From positions 1-55,996 of the forward strand of contig JAIRYM010000049.1 in the NCBI GenBank assembly GCA_031267615.1: a stretch of 55,996 nucleotides of DNA. The letters run 5' to 3'. This stretch comes from Dysgonamonadaceae bacterium (GTDB lineage: Bacteria; Bacteroidota; Bacteroidia; Bacteroidales; Azobacteroidaceae). A model generated the notes under the pieces. That model was not told the origin of the DNA. It worked only from the letters and a program-made list of their open reading frames with translations, and ran no database searches. Below, one piece after another: positions 18,225-26,685 of this stretch. How positions within the stretch are numbered: the first letter of the stretch is position 1; each line of letters starts with the position of its first letter. The translations under genes were made by a program, and so were the position numbers.

Positions 18225-19475
18225 TTAATTCTCTGTTTTGTAAAACTTATTATAGGCAGGCTCAATTTCGTCTAATTCTTTACCCATATCTAAATTGTAA
18301 TAGATTGAAAATAAAGCGTATACTGCCTGTTTATGTTCTGAATTTTGCTCATAAACTTTACGGAAAAAAGGCAATGCTTCTTTTTGATAATCTTTGGATT
18401 TTTGCAACAATGCTTTTTGGGCATCATCTTTATTATTATCAGCCTCTGTTCTTGTTTTTATGCCGAGATTGAAAAATATACGTCCGAGAATTGCGTTGTA
18501 ATCTTCACTATTGGGGTCAAATTCAAGCGCCTTTTTCAAGTTTGCAACGGCAAGGTCGGTATTTTCCGCTTTTTCATAGACAATACCAAGCACCTTGTAC
18601 AGTTCTGCATTGTTCGGATTTAAGGCTATTGCTGAATTAATATTGGATATGGCTTCATCAGTATTTCCTTTATCCAGGTCAATCTGAATTTTGTTCAGCA
18701 TAATGAAATCCACATTCGGATATTTCTTAAATCCTTCAAGTACGGTCTTTTCAAAATTGGCAATATCCTGTCGTGATTGATATTCAGCGAGCAAACTGCG
18801 ATACACTTCTTCTTCGTTATAGCCTTTGTCCTTGATTTCCTCGAGAAGTTCAGTCGCTTCAAGATGTAAATCTGCTGCTTGCGCCATCATTGCAGCGTTG
18901 AAACGTATTTGAGCCTCAATAGAATCAACAAGTTCCCATTTTTTTCTGTCTTTCTCATCGTAAATGTCGAGTTTGGCAATGTCACCGTAAGTACGGAAGT
19001 TTTCGTAAGCTTCTTTATATTTTTTCAGGTTGTAATAATAACCGCCAGCATAGCTATAGTGCGGACGATTGTTCCAAAGTATAGTCTTAATATTTTTGAT
19101 ATATTTTGGTTTAACCTGTCCTTTTTCATTTGGCAAGCGGTCGTACTCAATTGCTTTCAGGAAATAAGGATAAACAGCGGCGAGAGCAGGGTACATAGCT
19201 GCTTCATTGGGTTTGGCATCAGTCAGCTCTTGTGTAGAATATTTGTCGCGTTCCTGTTCAAACACTCTGTTTTCGACAGCGCCGGCGAGGTACCACGTTT
19301 CTGCTAACTTGTCTGTTTCCGGGTTTGTGAGTGCGTTCTTAATTTGTGCTCTTGCCTCGGTTATATTCGGGGTAGCGCTTTTTAGTTCAAAATTAACGTC
19401 TCTCAGCGCTCTCTTTTGTGCGAATGTTATGCTTGCAATCAGGCACAAAACTGTTGTAAATAAAATCTTTTTCAT
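18225..19475 (-). CDS. Exported tetratricopeptide-repeat protein
   Basis: The 416-residue protein has a signal peptide (MKKILFTTVLCLIASITFAQ, cleavage after the Ala before Gln) and helical repeats throughout. Clear TPR units appear at about residues 275-345 (AISNINSAIALNPNNAELYKV; LGIVYEKAENTDLAVANLKKALEFDPNSEDY). The first ~100 residues resemble other Bacteroidales secreted TPR proteins encoded downstream of gyrA. It is probably a periplasmic scaffold; no enzymatic motif is visible. It follows gyrA by 43 nt with no obvious promoter, so it is likely co-transcribed. Confidence 0.85.
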   Translation of the reverse strand: MKKILFTTVLCLIASITFAQKRALRDVNFELKSATPNITEARAQIKNALTNPETDKLAETWYLAGAVENRVFEQERDKYSTQELTDAKPNEAAMYPALAAVYPYFLKAIEYDRLPNEKGQVKPKYIKNIKTILWNNRPHYSYAGGYYYNLKKYKEAYENFRTYGDIAKLDIYDEKDRKKWELVDSIEAQIRFNAAMMAQAADLHLEATELLEEIKDKGYNEEEVYRSLLAEYQSRQDIANFEKTVLEGFKKYPNVDFIMLNKIQIDLDKGNTDEAISNINSAIALNPNNAELYKVLGIVYEKAENTDLAVANLKKALEFDPNSEDYNAILGRIFFNLGIKTRTEADNNKDDAQKALLQKSKDYQKEALPFFRKVYEQNSEHKQAVYALFSIYYNLDMGKELDEIEPAYNKFYKTEN

Positions 19476-19518
19476 ATTGCAGTGTTTTTTAATTTACCGT
19501 AAAAATAATAACTATTTT

Positions 19519-22101
19519 TCAATTTGTATCATTATTTCCATCAATTTCTTCTGTTTCTCCTTCAAAATCATCATCATCGGGCAAAATTTCCAGTCGTTCG
19601 AGGTCTTCTTTCGCCTCTTTTTCCGCTTTTTCGTTAATGGTTTCCATATCTTTTTCGGAGATGACTTTGCAGACGGAAGCGATTACGTCGCCGCGCTTGT
19701 CGAGGTTGATGAGACGGACACCCTGCGTGGCGCGTCCAATTACTTTCAAATCGGCTACCGCAAGACGAATTGTGATTCCCGACTTGTTGATTATCATCAG
19801 GTCGTTGTCTTCGGTAACGTTTTTGATGCCAACCAGAAGTCCTGTTTTGTCGGTTACGTTCAGGGTTTTGACACCTTTGCCGCCTCGGTTGGTGATACGG
19901 TAGTCATCTATTTTGGAACGTTTCCCATAACCCTGTTCCGAGACTACGAGGATGGTTTCGTTTTCGAGGTCTTTGATGCAAACCATACCGATTATTTCGT
20001 CCTGTGCATTGTCGAGTTTCATCCCTTTTACGCCGGCGGCGTTGCGTCCCATTGCGCGGACTTTCCGTTCGTTGAAACGAAGCGCACGCCCGTTGCGGTT
20101 AGCGAGGATTATTTCGTTTGCGCCGTTGGTCATGCGTACTCCTATGAGTTCGTCATCGTCGCGCAGCAGTATGGCATTTACACCGTTAGCCCTTGGACGT
20201 GAATATGCTTCGAGCAGGGTTTTCTTGATAATACCTCTTTTTGTGCAGAACATCAGGAAACGCGAGCATACAAATTCTTTGTCGTTTAAATGCTTGATGC
20301 GTACGAATGCTGTTACTTTGTCGTCGGGATCAATGTTGAGCAGATTCTGAATAGCGCGTCCTTTCGAGGTTTTCGAGCCTTCGGGTATTTCATAGACTTT
20401 GAGCCAGTAGCAGCGTCCTTTTTTTGTGAAAAGGAGCATTGTGGCGTGCATGCTTGCGGGATAGATATATTCTACGAAGTCATCTTCTTTTGTTTCGGAG
20501 CCTTTAGCGCCTACTCCGCCGCGGTTTTGCGAGCGGAACTCTGCGAGCGGCGTGCGCTTGATGTAGCCTTCGTGTGATATGGTAATTATCATTTCGTCGT
20601 CGGCGTAGAAGTCTTCGGGATTGAAGTTTTCTGTGGCATAAATGATTTCCGTTTTACGTGTGTCGCCGTATTTGCTGCGGATTTCAATGAGTTCATCTTT
20701 GATTACGTTCATCAAATGGTCTTCGTTGTCAAGGATGTCTTTGAGGTCGGCGATGAGGCGCTGTACTTCGTCGTATTCGGCTCGCAGTTTGTCCTGTTCG
20801 AGCCCTGTGAGCTGCCGGAGACGCATCTCGACGATGGCGCGAGCCTGTATTTCTGTCAGCGAAAAGCGCGTTGTCAGTCTTTCGATGGCTTCTGCAGGGC
20901 TTTTCGATGATCGGATTATTTGTATTACTTCGTCGATATTGTCGGAGGCTATGATCAGCCCTTGAAGGATATGTGCGCGTTCTTCTGCTTTTCTGAGATT
21001 GAATTGCGTGCGGCGGGTTACGACATCTATGCGGTGTTCAACAAAATATTTGATTAAATCTCTTAAATTGAGTGTGTAGGGGCGTCCTTTGACGAGCGCT
21101 ACGTTGTTTACGCTAAACGATGACTGTAATGCTGTCAGCTTGTATAATTTGTTGAGTATTACGCTCGAATTGCCGTCGCGTTTTATATCGACCACGATTC
21201 TCATTCCGCGGCGGTCGGATTCGTCGTTCACGTTGGATATGCCTTCGATTTTCTTTTCATAGACGAGGTCGGCGATGTGTTTAATGAGCTCGGCCTTGTT
21301 GACAAGGTAAGGTATTTCGGTGATGATGATTTTTTCGCGGTTATTTTCTGTTTCTATTTCGGCTTTTCCGCGAATAATAATCCGTCCGCGTCCTGTTTCA
21401 AAGGCATCGCGTACGCCTGCGTATCCGTAGATTGAGGAGCCTGTCGGGAAGTCGGGGGCTTTTACGTATTGCATCAGTCCTTCGACGTCGATTGCGCCGC
21501 GGACTTCGATGTATGCGAGCGTGGCGTTGATGACTTCGGTAAGGTTGTGTGGCGGCATGTTGGTTGCCATACCGACTGCGATTCCTGATGCTCCGTTGAT
21601 GAGAAGGTTTGGTATGCGGGTCGGAAGGACGGACGGTTCTTTTCCTTTGTCGTCGTAGGTGAGTTGCCAGTCGACTGTTTCTTTGTCGATGTCGTGAAGC
21701 ATTTCTTCGGCGAGTTTGTCCATTCGCGCTTCGGTGTAACGCATTGCTGCGGGTGAGTCGCCGTCAACAGAGCCGTAGTTGCCCTGCCCGTCAACGAGCG
21801 GGTAGCGCATTGTCCAGTTTTGTGCGAGGCGGACGAGGGTGCCGTAGATCGACGAGTCGCCGTGCGGATGATACTTACCCATGACATCGCCAACTATGCG
21901 CGCCGATTTTTTATAGGGTTTATCGGAGGTGCTTCCTGTTTCGTTCATTCCGAAGAGCACGCGGCGGTGAACGGGTTTCAGACCGTCGCGCACATCGGGC
22001 AGCGCTCGTGATACGATTACCGACATTGAGTAGTCGATGTAGGCGGATTTCATCTGGTCTTCAATATCGATGCGAATAATTCTGTCTTGATTATCAATCA
22101 T
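19519..22101 (-). CDS. gyrA: DNA gyrase subunit A
   Basis: The 860-residue breakage-reunion subunit has the N-terminal DYSMSVIVSRALPDVRDGLKPVHRR motif, the quinolone region GKYHPHGDSSIYGTLVRLAQ, and the catalytic tyrosine in AMRYTEAR (residue ~122). The C-terminal half is the six-bladed DNA-wrapping pinwheel (GRCYWLKVYEIPEGSKTSKGRA, and NRNGRALRFNERKVRAMGR). An acidic tail ends it. Numbering coincides with E. coli across the quinolone region: Ser83 is retained, but position 87 is Gly instead of Asp or Glu. It introduces negative supercoils together with GyrB, which is not in this window. Confidence 0.97.
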   Translation of the reverse strand: MIDNQDRIIRIDIEDQMKSAYIDYSMSVIVSRALPDVRDGLKPVHRRVLFGMNETGSTSDKPYKKSARIVGDVMGKYHPHGDSSIYGTLVRLAQNWTMRYPLVDGQGNYGSVDGDSPAAMRYTEARMDKLAEEMLHDIDKETVDWQLTYDDKGKEPSVLPTRIPNLLINGASGIAVGMATNMPPHNLTEVINATLAYIEVRGAIDVEGLMQYVKAPDFPTGSSIYGYAGVRDAFETGRGRIIIRGKAEIETENNREKIIITEIPYLVNKAELIKHIADLVYEKKIEGISNVNDESDRRGMRIVVDIKRDGNSSVILNKLYKLTALQSSFSVNNVALVKGRPYTLNLRDLIKYFVEHRIDVVTRRTQFNLRKAEERAHILQGLIIASDNIDEVIQIIRSSKSPAEAIERLTTRFSLTEIQARAIVEMRLRQLTGLEQDKLRAEYDEVQRLIADLKDILDNEDHLMNVIKDELIEIRSKYGDTRKTEIIYATENFNPEDFYADDEMIITISHEGYIKRTPLAEFRSQNRGGVGAKGSETKEDDFVEYIYPASMHATMLLFTKKGRCYWLKVYEIPEGSKTSKGRAIQNLLNIDPDDKVTAFVRIKHLNDKEFVCSRFLMFCTKRGIIKKTLLEAYSRPRANGVNAILLRDDDELIGVRMTNGANEIILANRNGRALRFNERKVRAMGRNAAGVKGMKLDNAQDEIIGMVCIKDLENETILVVSEQGYGKRSKIDDYRITNRGGKGVKTLNVTDKTGLLVGIKNVTEDNDLMIINKSGITIRLAVADLKVIGRATQGVRLINLDKRGDVIASVCKVISEKDMETINEKAEKEAKEDLERLEILPDDDDFEGETEEIDGNNDTN

Positions 22102-22154
22102 TTTCAGGTGTTTTGATTTTTAAAAATTTATGCTTTCCCGCTTGAAAAAGCACG

Positions 22155-22185
22155 TAAAGGTACGACTTTTTTTGATACCGGCAAA
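22155..22185 (-). promoter_or_regulatory. gyrA promoter
   Basis: On the - strand TTTG (22182-22185), 19 nt, then TACCTTTA (22155-22162): one mismatch to the -7 consensus at ideal spacing. It overlaps the divergent promoter of the ABC gene (22171-22204), so RNA polymerase binding at the two would compete. Confidence 0.6.
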
Positions 22186-22204
22186 TTTTTTTTATTTACC
22201 TTTG
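22171..22204 (+). promoter_or_regulatory. Promoter of the orphan ABC ATPase gene
   Basis: TACCTTTG at 22197-22204 matches the -7 consensus, with TTTG at 22171-22174 and a 22-nt spacer, slightly long. The start codon is 19 nt downstream of the -7 box. Confidence 0.55.
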
Positions 22205-22223
22205 CCGAAAATAATATTAATAG

Positions 22224-23027
22224 ATGATAGCTACTGTTGAAATCAGCCATTTGTCGATCGGGTATCGTGAGGGTAAAGAGAAACGCACTGTTGCCTGTAA
22301 TCTTGATGCCGTAATTAATTGTGGTGAACTTACCTGTCTGCTGGGCGCTAACGGTGCAGGTAAATCTACACTGCTGAGAACGCTGGCAGGGTTTCTGCCT
22401 AAATTTGGAGGTGATATTTTGATTGCCGGCAAGCGGATAGAAGAATTTTCGATGCAGGATCTGTCAAAAACTGTCGGCGTGGTGCTGACGGAAAGGGTGA
22501 CGGTGCGTGATATGGTGGTGCGTGATATGGTGGGACTGGGACGGAATCCGCATACCGGGTTCTGGGGAAGGCTGAGCGCGGCGGACAGGGCGGCTGTTGA
22601 TGACGCCGTCGCCTGCATGAAGATCAGGGATCTTGCCGACCGGTCAGTACATACTTTGAGCGACGGGGAACGGCAAAAGGTGATGATTGCAAAAACTCTG
22701 GCGCAGGAAACTCCCGTGATTTTTCTTGATGAACCGGCTGCATTTCTCGATTTCCCAAGCCGTGTGGAGATGATGCGTTTACTGATGATGCTTGCACGGG
22801 AGAGAAACAAAACGGTTTTTCTTTCGACTCATGATGTGGAACTTGCTATGCAAATTTCCGACAGGTTGTGGCTGCTGGACAGGCATGGACTGAAGATCGG
22901 AACTCCCGTCCAGCTTAAGCATGACGGCAGTATTGAAAATTTTTTCAAATGCGACGGCGTGCGTTTTGACAGGAAAAACGGAATATTCAGTATCCTCTCC
23001 CCCACTCCTGCGGAAGCAAAACTTTAA
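22224..23027 (+). CDS. ABC transporter ATP-binding protein, BtuD/FhuC (siderophore-cobalamin) family
   Basis: The 267-residue ATPase has Walker A GANGAGKST (about residues 37-45), the signature motif TLSDGERQK (about 144), Walker B VIFLDEPAAFLD and the switch His in LSTHDVE. The spacing and the GLGRNPHTGFWGRL segment match subunits that power iron-chelate or cobalamin uptake. A 15-bp direct duplication (GTGCGTGATATGGTG twice, about 22503-22532) encodes VRDMVVRDMV. No permease or binding-protein gene adjoins, so its partner must lie elsewhere. It is followed by a 200-bp non-coding gap. Confidence 0.9.
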   Translation: MIATVEISHLSIGYREGKEKRTVACNLDAVINCGELTCLLGANGAGKSTLLRTLAGFLPKFGGDILIAGKRIEEFSMQDLSKTVGVVLTERVTVRDMVVRDMVGLGRNPHTGFWGRLSAADRAAVDDAVACMKIRDLADRSVHTLSDGERQKVMIAKTLAQETPVIFLDEPAAFLDFPSRVEMMRLLMMLARERNKTVFLSTHDVELAMQISDRLWLLDRHGLKIGTPVQLKHDGSIENFFKCDGVRFDRKNGIFSILSPTPAEAKL

Positions 23028-23188
23028 AGCGGTTCGTCTCCCCCACGCTTGCAGAAGAGAATATCAACGTGGATTTGCTTCCGCAAGCACTGCGGACGAG
23101 AATATCAATGCGAAACGACCGCAGCGCGAAGCGCGAGGACAAAAAGAAAAAAAAATTTTATTTATTATTATTTGTTAATTATTTTCCA

Positions 23189-23196
23189 TATCTTTG
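23189..23196 (+). promoter_or_regulatory. -7 box upstream of the porin gene
   Basis: TATCTTTG fits TAnnTTTG and lies 33 nt before the porin start codon. The nearest TTTG (23171-23174) is only 14 nt away, so the -33 element is uncertain. The gap before it (23028-23188) holds two imperfect copies of a short GC-rich motif containing GAGAATATCAA and otherwise nothing recognisable. Confidence 0.5.
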
Positions 23197-23229
23197 CGCC
23201 CCCAGGCAGGGGAAATAATAAAAAAATAT

Positions 23230-24240
23230 ATGAAGAAGTATGTGTTTTTTACAGCGGCAATGATTCTGGCAGGACTGAACGTGTCTGCACAGAAAGAAGA
23301 ACAGAAATTTAAAAAGGCTTTTCAAAGTGAACATTTCATCCTGAGCGGATATGGACAGGCTGTAGCGAATTTCAGCGAGCCCAACTCATCTTTCGACGTG
23401 GCGAGGATAATACTTTTTGCGACGGGAAGACTGGGCGAAAAACAGCAGTTCGGATATATGGCGATGATTGACGCCGGTCCGAACACGGCGATGCAGGAGA
23501 TGTATGGAGAATATTTGCCGTCGGATGAAGTGAACATAAGGTTCGGACAGTTTAAAATCCCGTTTACGATCGAAAATCCGATGTCTGCCTCGAGATTTGA
23601 AACGGTTTATCCTTCCCGTTCGGTGTCGGCAATGGCTGGCAGTGCGGGCGACTTCAACCAGTTTGACGGACGCGGAGTGAAGGCGGGACGCGATGCTGGC
23701 GTCATGCTGTCCGGAAAAATGTTTCATATTATTGAGTATTACGCCGGACTGTTTAACGGAACCGGACTGAATACCAAAGACCGCGACAGTCACAAGGATT
23801 TTATCGGCACCGTTTATCTTCAGCCATTAAAAGGACTGAAAATCGGCGGTTCGATTTATGACGGCAAAATATCAATGCTTGAGGATAACGGCAGTATTCT
23901 CCCTTCGGGTAATTATTCCCGCAGGGCGTGGGCTGCGGGCGGGGTTTATGACGGTAAACACTGCTACTTCCGGTCGGAATATGTCGCCGCAAAAACGGGC
24001 AATATAAACCGTCACGGTTATTATGCCTCCTGTGTCTGGAAAGCCGCGCCGTCAAAGTGGGAGCTCGTCGCCAAATATGATTTCTTCAACAACAGCATGA
24101 ATGAAACCGGCGACGTTACCCTGGGCGTAAATTACTATATGGCGTATCTGACAAAGATTCAGATGAACTATATTTATACCGATGACAAATTATCGGGCAA
24201 CAGTCACGCGGTTGCAGCACAGTTACAGCTGTTCTTTTAA
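23230..24240 (+). CDS. Outer-membrane porin, phosphate-selective O/P-like
   Basis: The start at 23230 gives a clean signal peptide (MKKYVFFTAAMILAGLNVSAQ); upstream in-frame codons lack signal character. The mature protein (336 residues in total) has alternating amphipathic strands and ends in QLQLFF, a C-terminal Phe typical of barrel assembly. The patterns MQEMYGEYLPSDEVNIRFGQFKIPFTIENPMSA and the Arg/Ser-rich loop match the OprO/OprP-like porins of Bacteroidota. The solute cannot be deduced. It appears to be transcribed alone, with 41 nt before the next gene. Confidence 0.82.
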   Translation: MKKYVFFTAAMILAGLNVSAQKEEQKFKKAFQSEHFILSGYGQAVANFSEPNSSFDVARIILFATGRLGEKQQFGYMAMIDAGPNTAMQEMYGEYLPSDEVNIRFGQFKIPFTIENPMSASRFETVYPSRSVSAMAGSAGDFNQFDGRGVKAGRDAGVMLSGKMFHIIEYYAGLFNGTGLNTKDRDSHKDFIGTVYLQPLKGLKIGGSIYDGKISMLEDNGSILPSGNYSRRAWAAGGVYDGKHCYFRSEYVAAKTGNINRHGYYASCVWKAAPSKWELVAKYDFFNNSMNETGDVTLGVNYYMAYLTKIQMNYIYTDDKLSGNSHAVAAQLQLFF

Positions 24241-24281
24241 CCGTCCGGTCAAATAAATATAAATTACAAAAACACAACACA

Positions 24282-25421
24282 GTGACCAGAAAAAAAGTAT
24301 TTGTAAGCGGCTGCTACGACATGCTTCACAGCGGACACGTCGCCTTCTTTGAAGCCGCATCCCGTTATGGCGATCTTTATGCAGGAATCGGTTCGGACAG
24401 AACTGTCTTTGAACTGAAAGCACGCAAACCGTTTAATAACGAACATGAGCGGCTTTATATGGTAAAATCTTTGAAAACGGTAAAAGATGCGTGGATAAAT
24501 CAGGGCAGCGGTCTGATAGATTTTCTTGAAGAGATAAAAAATCTGAAGCCGGACATATTCTACGTCAACAGCGACGGACACAGTACTCTGAAAGAAACAT
24601 TATGCAGGGAGCTCGGCATCGAATACATTGTCAGCCGGCGCGTGCCTCACGGAGATTTGCCGGTCCGTTCCACAACTTCTCTGAGGGAAGAATGTCGGAT
24701 TCCATACCGTATCGATCTTGCAGGCGGCTGGCTTGATCAGCCACACGTCAGCGAAAAACATTCGGGACCGGTCATCACGATCTCAATCGAACCCGACTGC
24801 GAGTTTAACGATAGGAGCGGCATGTCCACCAGTTCGCGGAAGAAAGCCATCGAACTCTGGCAGGTTGACATTCCCTCCGGCGACAGAGAAACACTTGCCC
24901 GCACTCTGTTCTGTTATGAAAATCCCCCCGGTTCAAAATACATTAGCGGATCTCAGGATGCGCTTGGCATTGTGCTGCCCGGATTAAACCGTCTGTATTA
25001 TGACGGACAGTTCTGGCCGTCCGCCATAGAAAAAATCCTTGACAACGACATCCTCGACTGGCTCGAGAAACACATCTGGCTGGTACTCCTCTATCCCCGG
25101 CAAGACAGTTATGACGTCTTAACAAATTCTTCCGTAACAGAATCCGGCGCCAGAAATTTAAGCGAAGCCTCGGAAGAATGTTGGCAGTCAATCCGTCAAA
25201 AAGATTTAAAACGCTTCGGAGCCGCGATGCGACACAGTTTTGAATCACAGATCTCAATGTTTCCCGATATGGTAAGCGAAGACATACTCAAAGTTCTGGA
25301 GCAGTACAGAGACAAAGTTGCAGGATGGAAACTGAGCGGCGCAGGCGGCGGCGGCTACATTATTCTTGCAAGCGAAAACCCGGTAGACAATGCCATTCAG
25401 ATAAGAATAAGACGGAGATAA
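24282..25421 (+). CDS. Bifunctional nucleotidyltransferase / GHMP-family sugar kinase
   Basis: The 379-residue protein begins with GTG (no earlier ATG fits). Residues 1-130 are a cytidylyltransferase-type Rossmann domain (VFVSGCYDMLHSGHVAFFEAA, with the HxGH motif, and the later VRSTTSLREE). Residues about 137-375 are a GHMP kinase: YRIDLAGGWLDQP, GMSTSSRKKA in place of the glycine-rich ATP loop, ISGSQDALGI, and KLSGAGGGGYIIL near the C-terminus. Such a fusion would phosphorylate a sugar or polyol and then activate it as a nucleotide derivative for glycan or lipid headgroup synthesis. The substrate is unknown. The next gene makes a sphingoid base precursor. Confidence 0.78.
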   Translation: MTRKKVFVSGCYDMLHSGHVAFFEAASRYGDLYAGIGSDRTVFELKARKPFNNEHERLYMVKSLKTVKDAWINQGSGLIDFLEEIKNLKPDIFYVNSDGHSTLKETLCRELGIEYIVSRRVPHGDLPVRSTTSLREECRIPYRIDLAGGWLDQPHVSEKHSGPVITISIEPDCEFNDRSGMSTSSRKKAIELWQVDIPSGDRETLARTLFCYENPPGSKYISGSQDALGIVLPGLNRLYYDGQFWPSAIEKILDNDILDWLEKHIWLVLLYPRQDSYDVLTNSSVTESGARNLSEASEECWQSIRQKDLKRFGAAMRHSFESQISMFPDMVSEDILKVLEQYRDKVAGWKLSGAGGGGYIILASENPVDNAIQIRIRRR

Positions 25422-25463
25422 CAAAAAACAGAAAAAATTATATCAGTATTAATAAAAATTAAT

Positions 25464-25471
25464 TACCTTTG
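25464..25471 (+). promoter_or_regulatory. -7 box of the serine palmitoyltransferase gene
   Basis: TACCTTTG, 20 nt before the start codon, matches TAnnTTTG. No TTTG at the expected upstream distance, so only the -7 box is claimed. It suggests the gene has its own promoter apart from the kinase fusion. Confidence 0.5.
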
Positions 25472-25491
25472 CACGCTAAAATAAAATTGAA

Positions 25492-26685
25492 ATGAACAAC
25501 CTTCTTGTTGAAAAACTCGGTAAATACGACGTTCCGCAAAAAACAAAAGCCCTGGGCATTTATCCCTATTTCAGATCCATAGAAAGCGATCAGGACACGG
25601 AAGTAATAATAAACGGTAAAAAAGTTTTGATGTTCGGGTCAAACTCCTACCTCGGACTCACCAATCACCCGAAAGTAAAGGAAGCATCCATAGAAGCGAC
25701 ACGCAAATACGGCACCGGCATGGCAGGAAGCCGTCTCCTTAACGGTACTCTGGACATTCATCTCGCGCTGGAAAGAAAGCTTGCCGATTTCATGGGAAAA
25801 GACGACGCGATCATATATTCCACCGGATTTCAGGTAAACCTGGGCGTCGTATCCTGTGTTACAGGCAGAGAAGACTACATCCTCTGGGACGAACGCGATC
25901 ACGCATCGATCATAGAAGGGCATCGACTTTCGTTCGCAGAAAAACTCAAATTTCGCCATAACGATATGGATTCCCTCGAAAAACAGTTGCAGAAATGCGC
26001 TGCCGACAAAATCAAACTGATCATTGTTGATGGCGTTTTCAGTATGGAAGGCGACATCGCAAATATTCCCGACATTGTCCGTCTGGCAAAGCAGTACAAT
26101 GCAGCCGTGATGGTGGATGAAGCTCACAGTCTGGGTGTTCTCGGACGTCAGGGACGCGGATCGTGCGATCACTTCGGTCTTCTGCCGGAAGTCGATCTGG
26201 TGATGGGTACGTTCAGCAAATCACTCGCTTCAATAGGCGGATTTATTGCCGCTTCCGATCCTGTCATAAATTATTTAAGACATAATTCCCGTTCATATCT
26301 TTTCAGCGCCAGCAGTACACCAGGCGCGACTGCCGCAGCAAGCGCCGCTTTCGACATAATGGTAAGCGAGCCGGAACGAATTGAGCATCTCTGGAAACTT
26401 ACTAATTATGCTCTCAAAGGCTTTCGCGAAATGGGATGCGAGATAGGACATACTTCCACGCCGATCATACCGATATATATCCGAGATAATAACAAAACTT
26501 TTGCTCTTACGCGCGATTTATTTGATGACGGCATTTTTGTTAATCCGGTGGTTGCACCCGCAGTTTCAGGCAACGATACGCTGGTACGTTTCTCGCCTAT
26601 GGCTACACATTCTTTTGAACAGCTGGACACGGCGATGGATAAAATGAAGAAAGCGCTGAGAAAAATTGATGCGCTGAAGAATTAA
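25492..26685 (+). CDS. spt: Serine C-palmitoyltransferase (alpha-oxoamine synthase family)
   Basis: The 397-residue PLP enzyme condenses serine with a fatty acyl-CoA in the first step of sphingolipid synthesis. Visible residues include the cofactor-stacking His137 (ERDHAS), DEAH at 209-212, and the PLP lysine 243 in GTFSKSLASIGGF. Alignment from memory with the characterised Bacteroides thetaiotaomicron enzyme is strong across the whole length, including NGTLDIHLALE, SMEGDIANIPDIVRLAKQYN and SPIIPIY-like segments; this favours SPT over 2-amino-3-ketobutyrate CoA ligase. Its end overlaps that of the convergent rhaB by a few bases. Confidence 0.87.
   Translation: MNNLLVEKLGKYDVPQKTKALGIYPYFRSIESDQDTEVIINGKKVLMFGSNSYLGLTNHPKVKEASIEATRKYGTGMAGSRLLNGTLDIHLALERKLADFMGKDDAIIYSTGFQVNLGVVSCVTGREDYILWDERDHASIIEGHRLSFAEKLKFRHNDMDSLEKQLQKCAADKIKLIIVDGVFSMEGDIANIPDIVRLAKQYNAAVMVDEAHSLGVLGRQGRGSCDHFGLLPEVDLVMGTFSKSLASIGGFIAASDPVINYLRHNSRSYLFSASSTPGATAAASAAFDIMVSEPERIEHLWKLTNYALKGFREMGCEIGHTSTPIIPIYIRDNNKTFALTRDLFDDGIFVNPVVAPAVSGNDTLVRFSPMATHSFEQLDTAMDKMKKALRKIDALKN

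Noticed and set aside
22217-22810. A 197-codon - strand frame opposite the ABC ATPase
   Set aside because: Antisense shadow of a GC-richer gene; Ser/Pro-rich with no domain signature.
23028-23188. Cobalamin or other riboswitch between the ABC ATPase and porin genes
   Set aside because: Only short imperfect direct repeats are visible; no conserved riboswitch core could be recognised.
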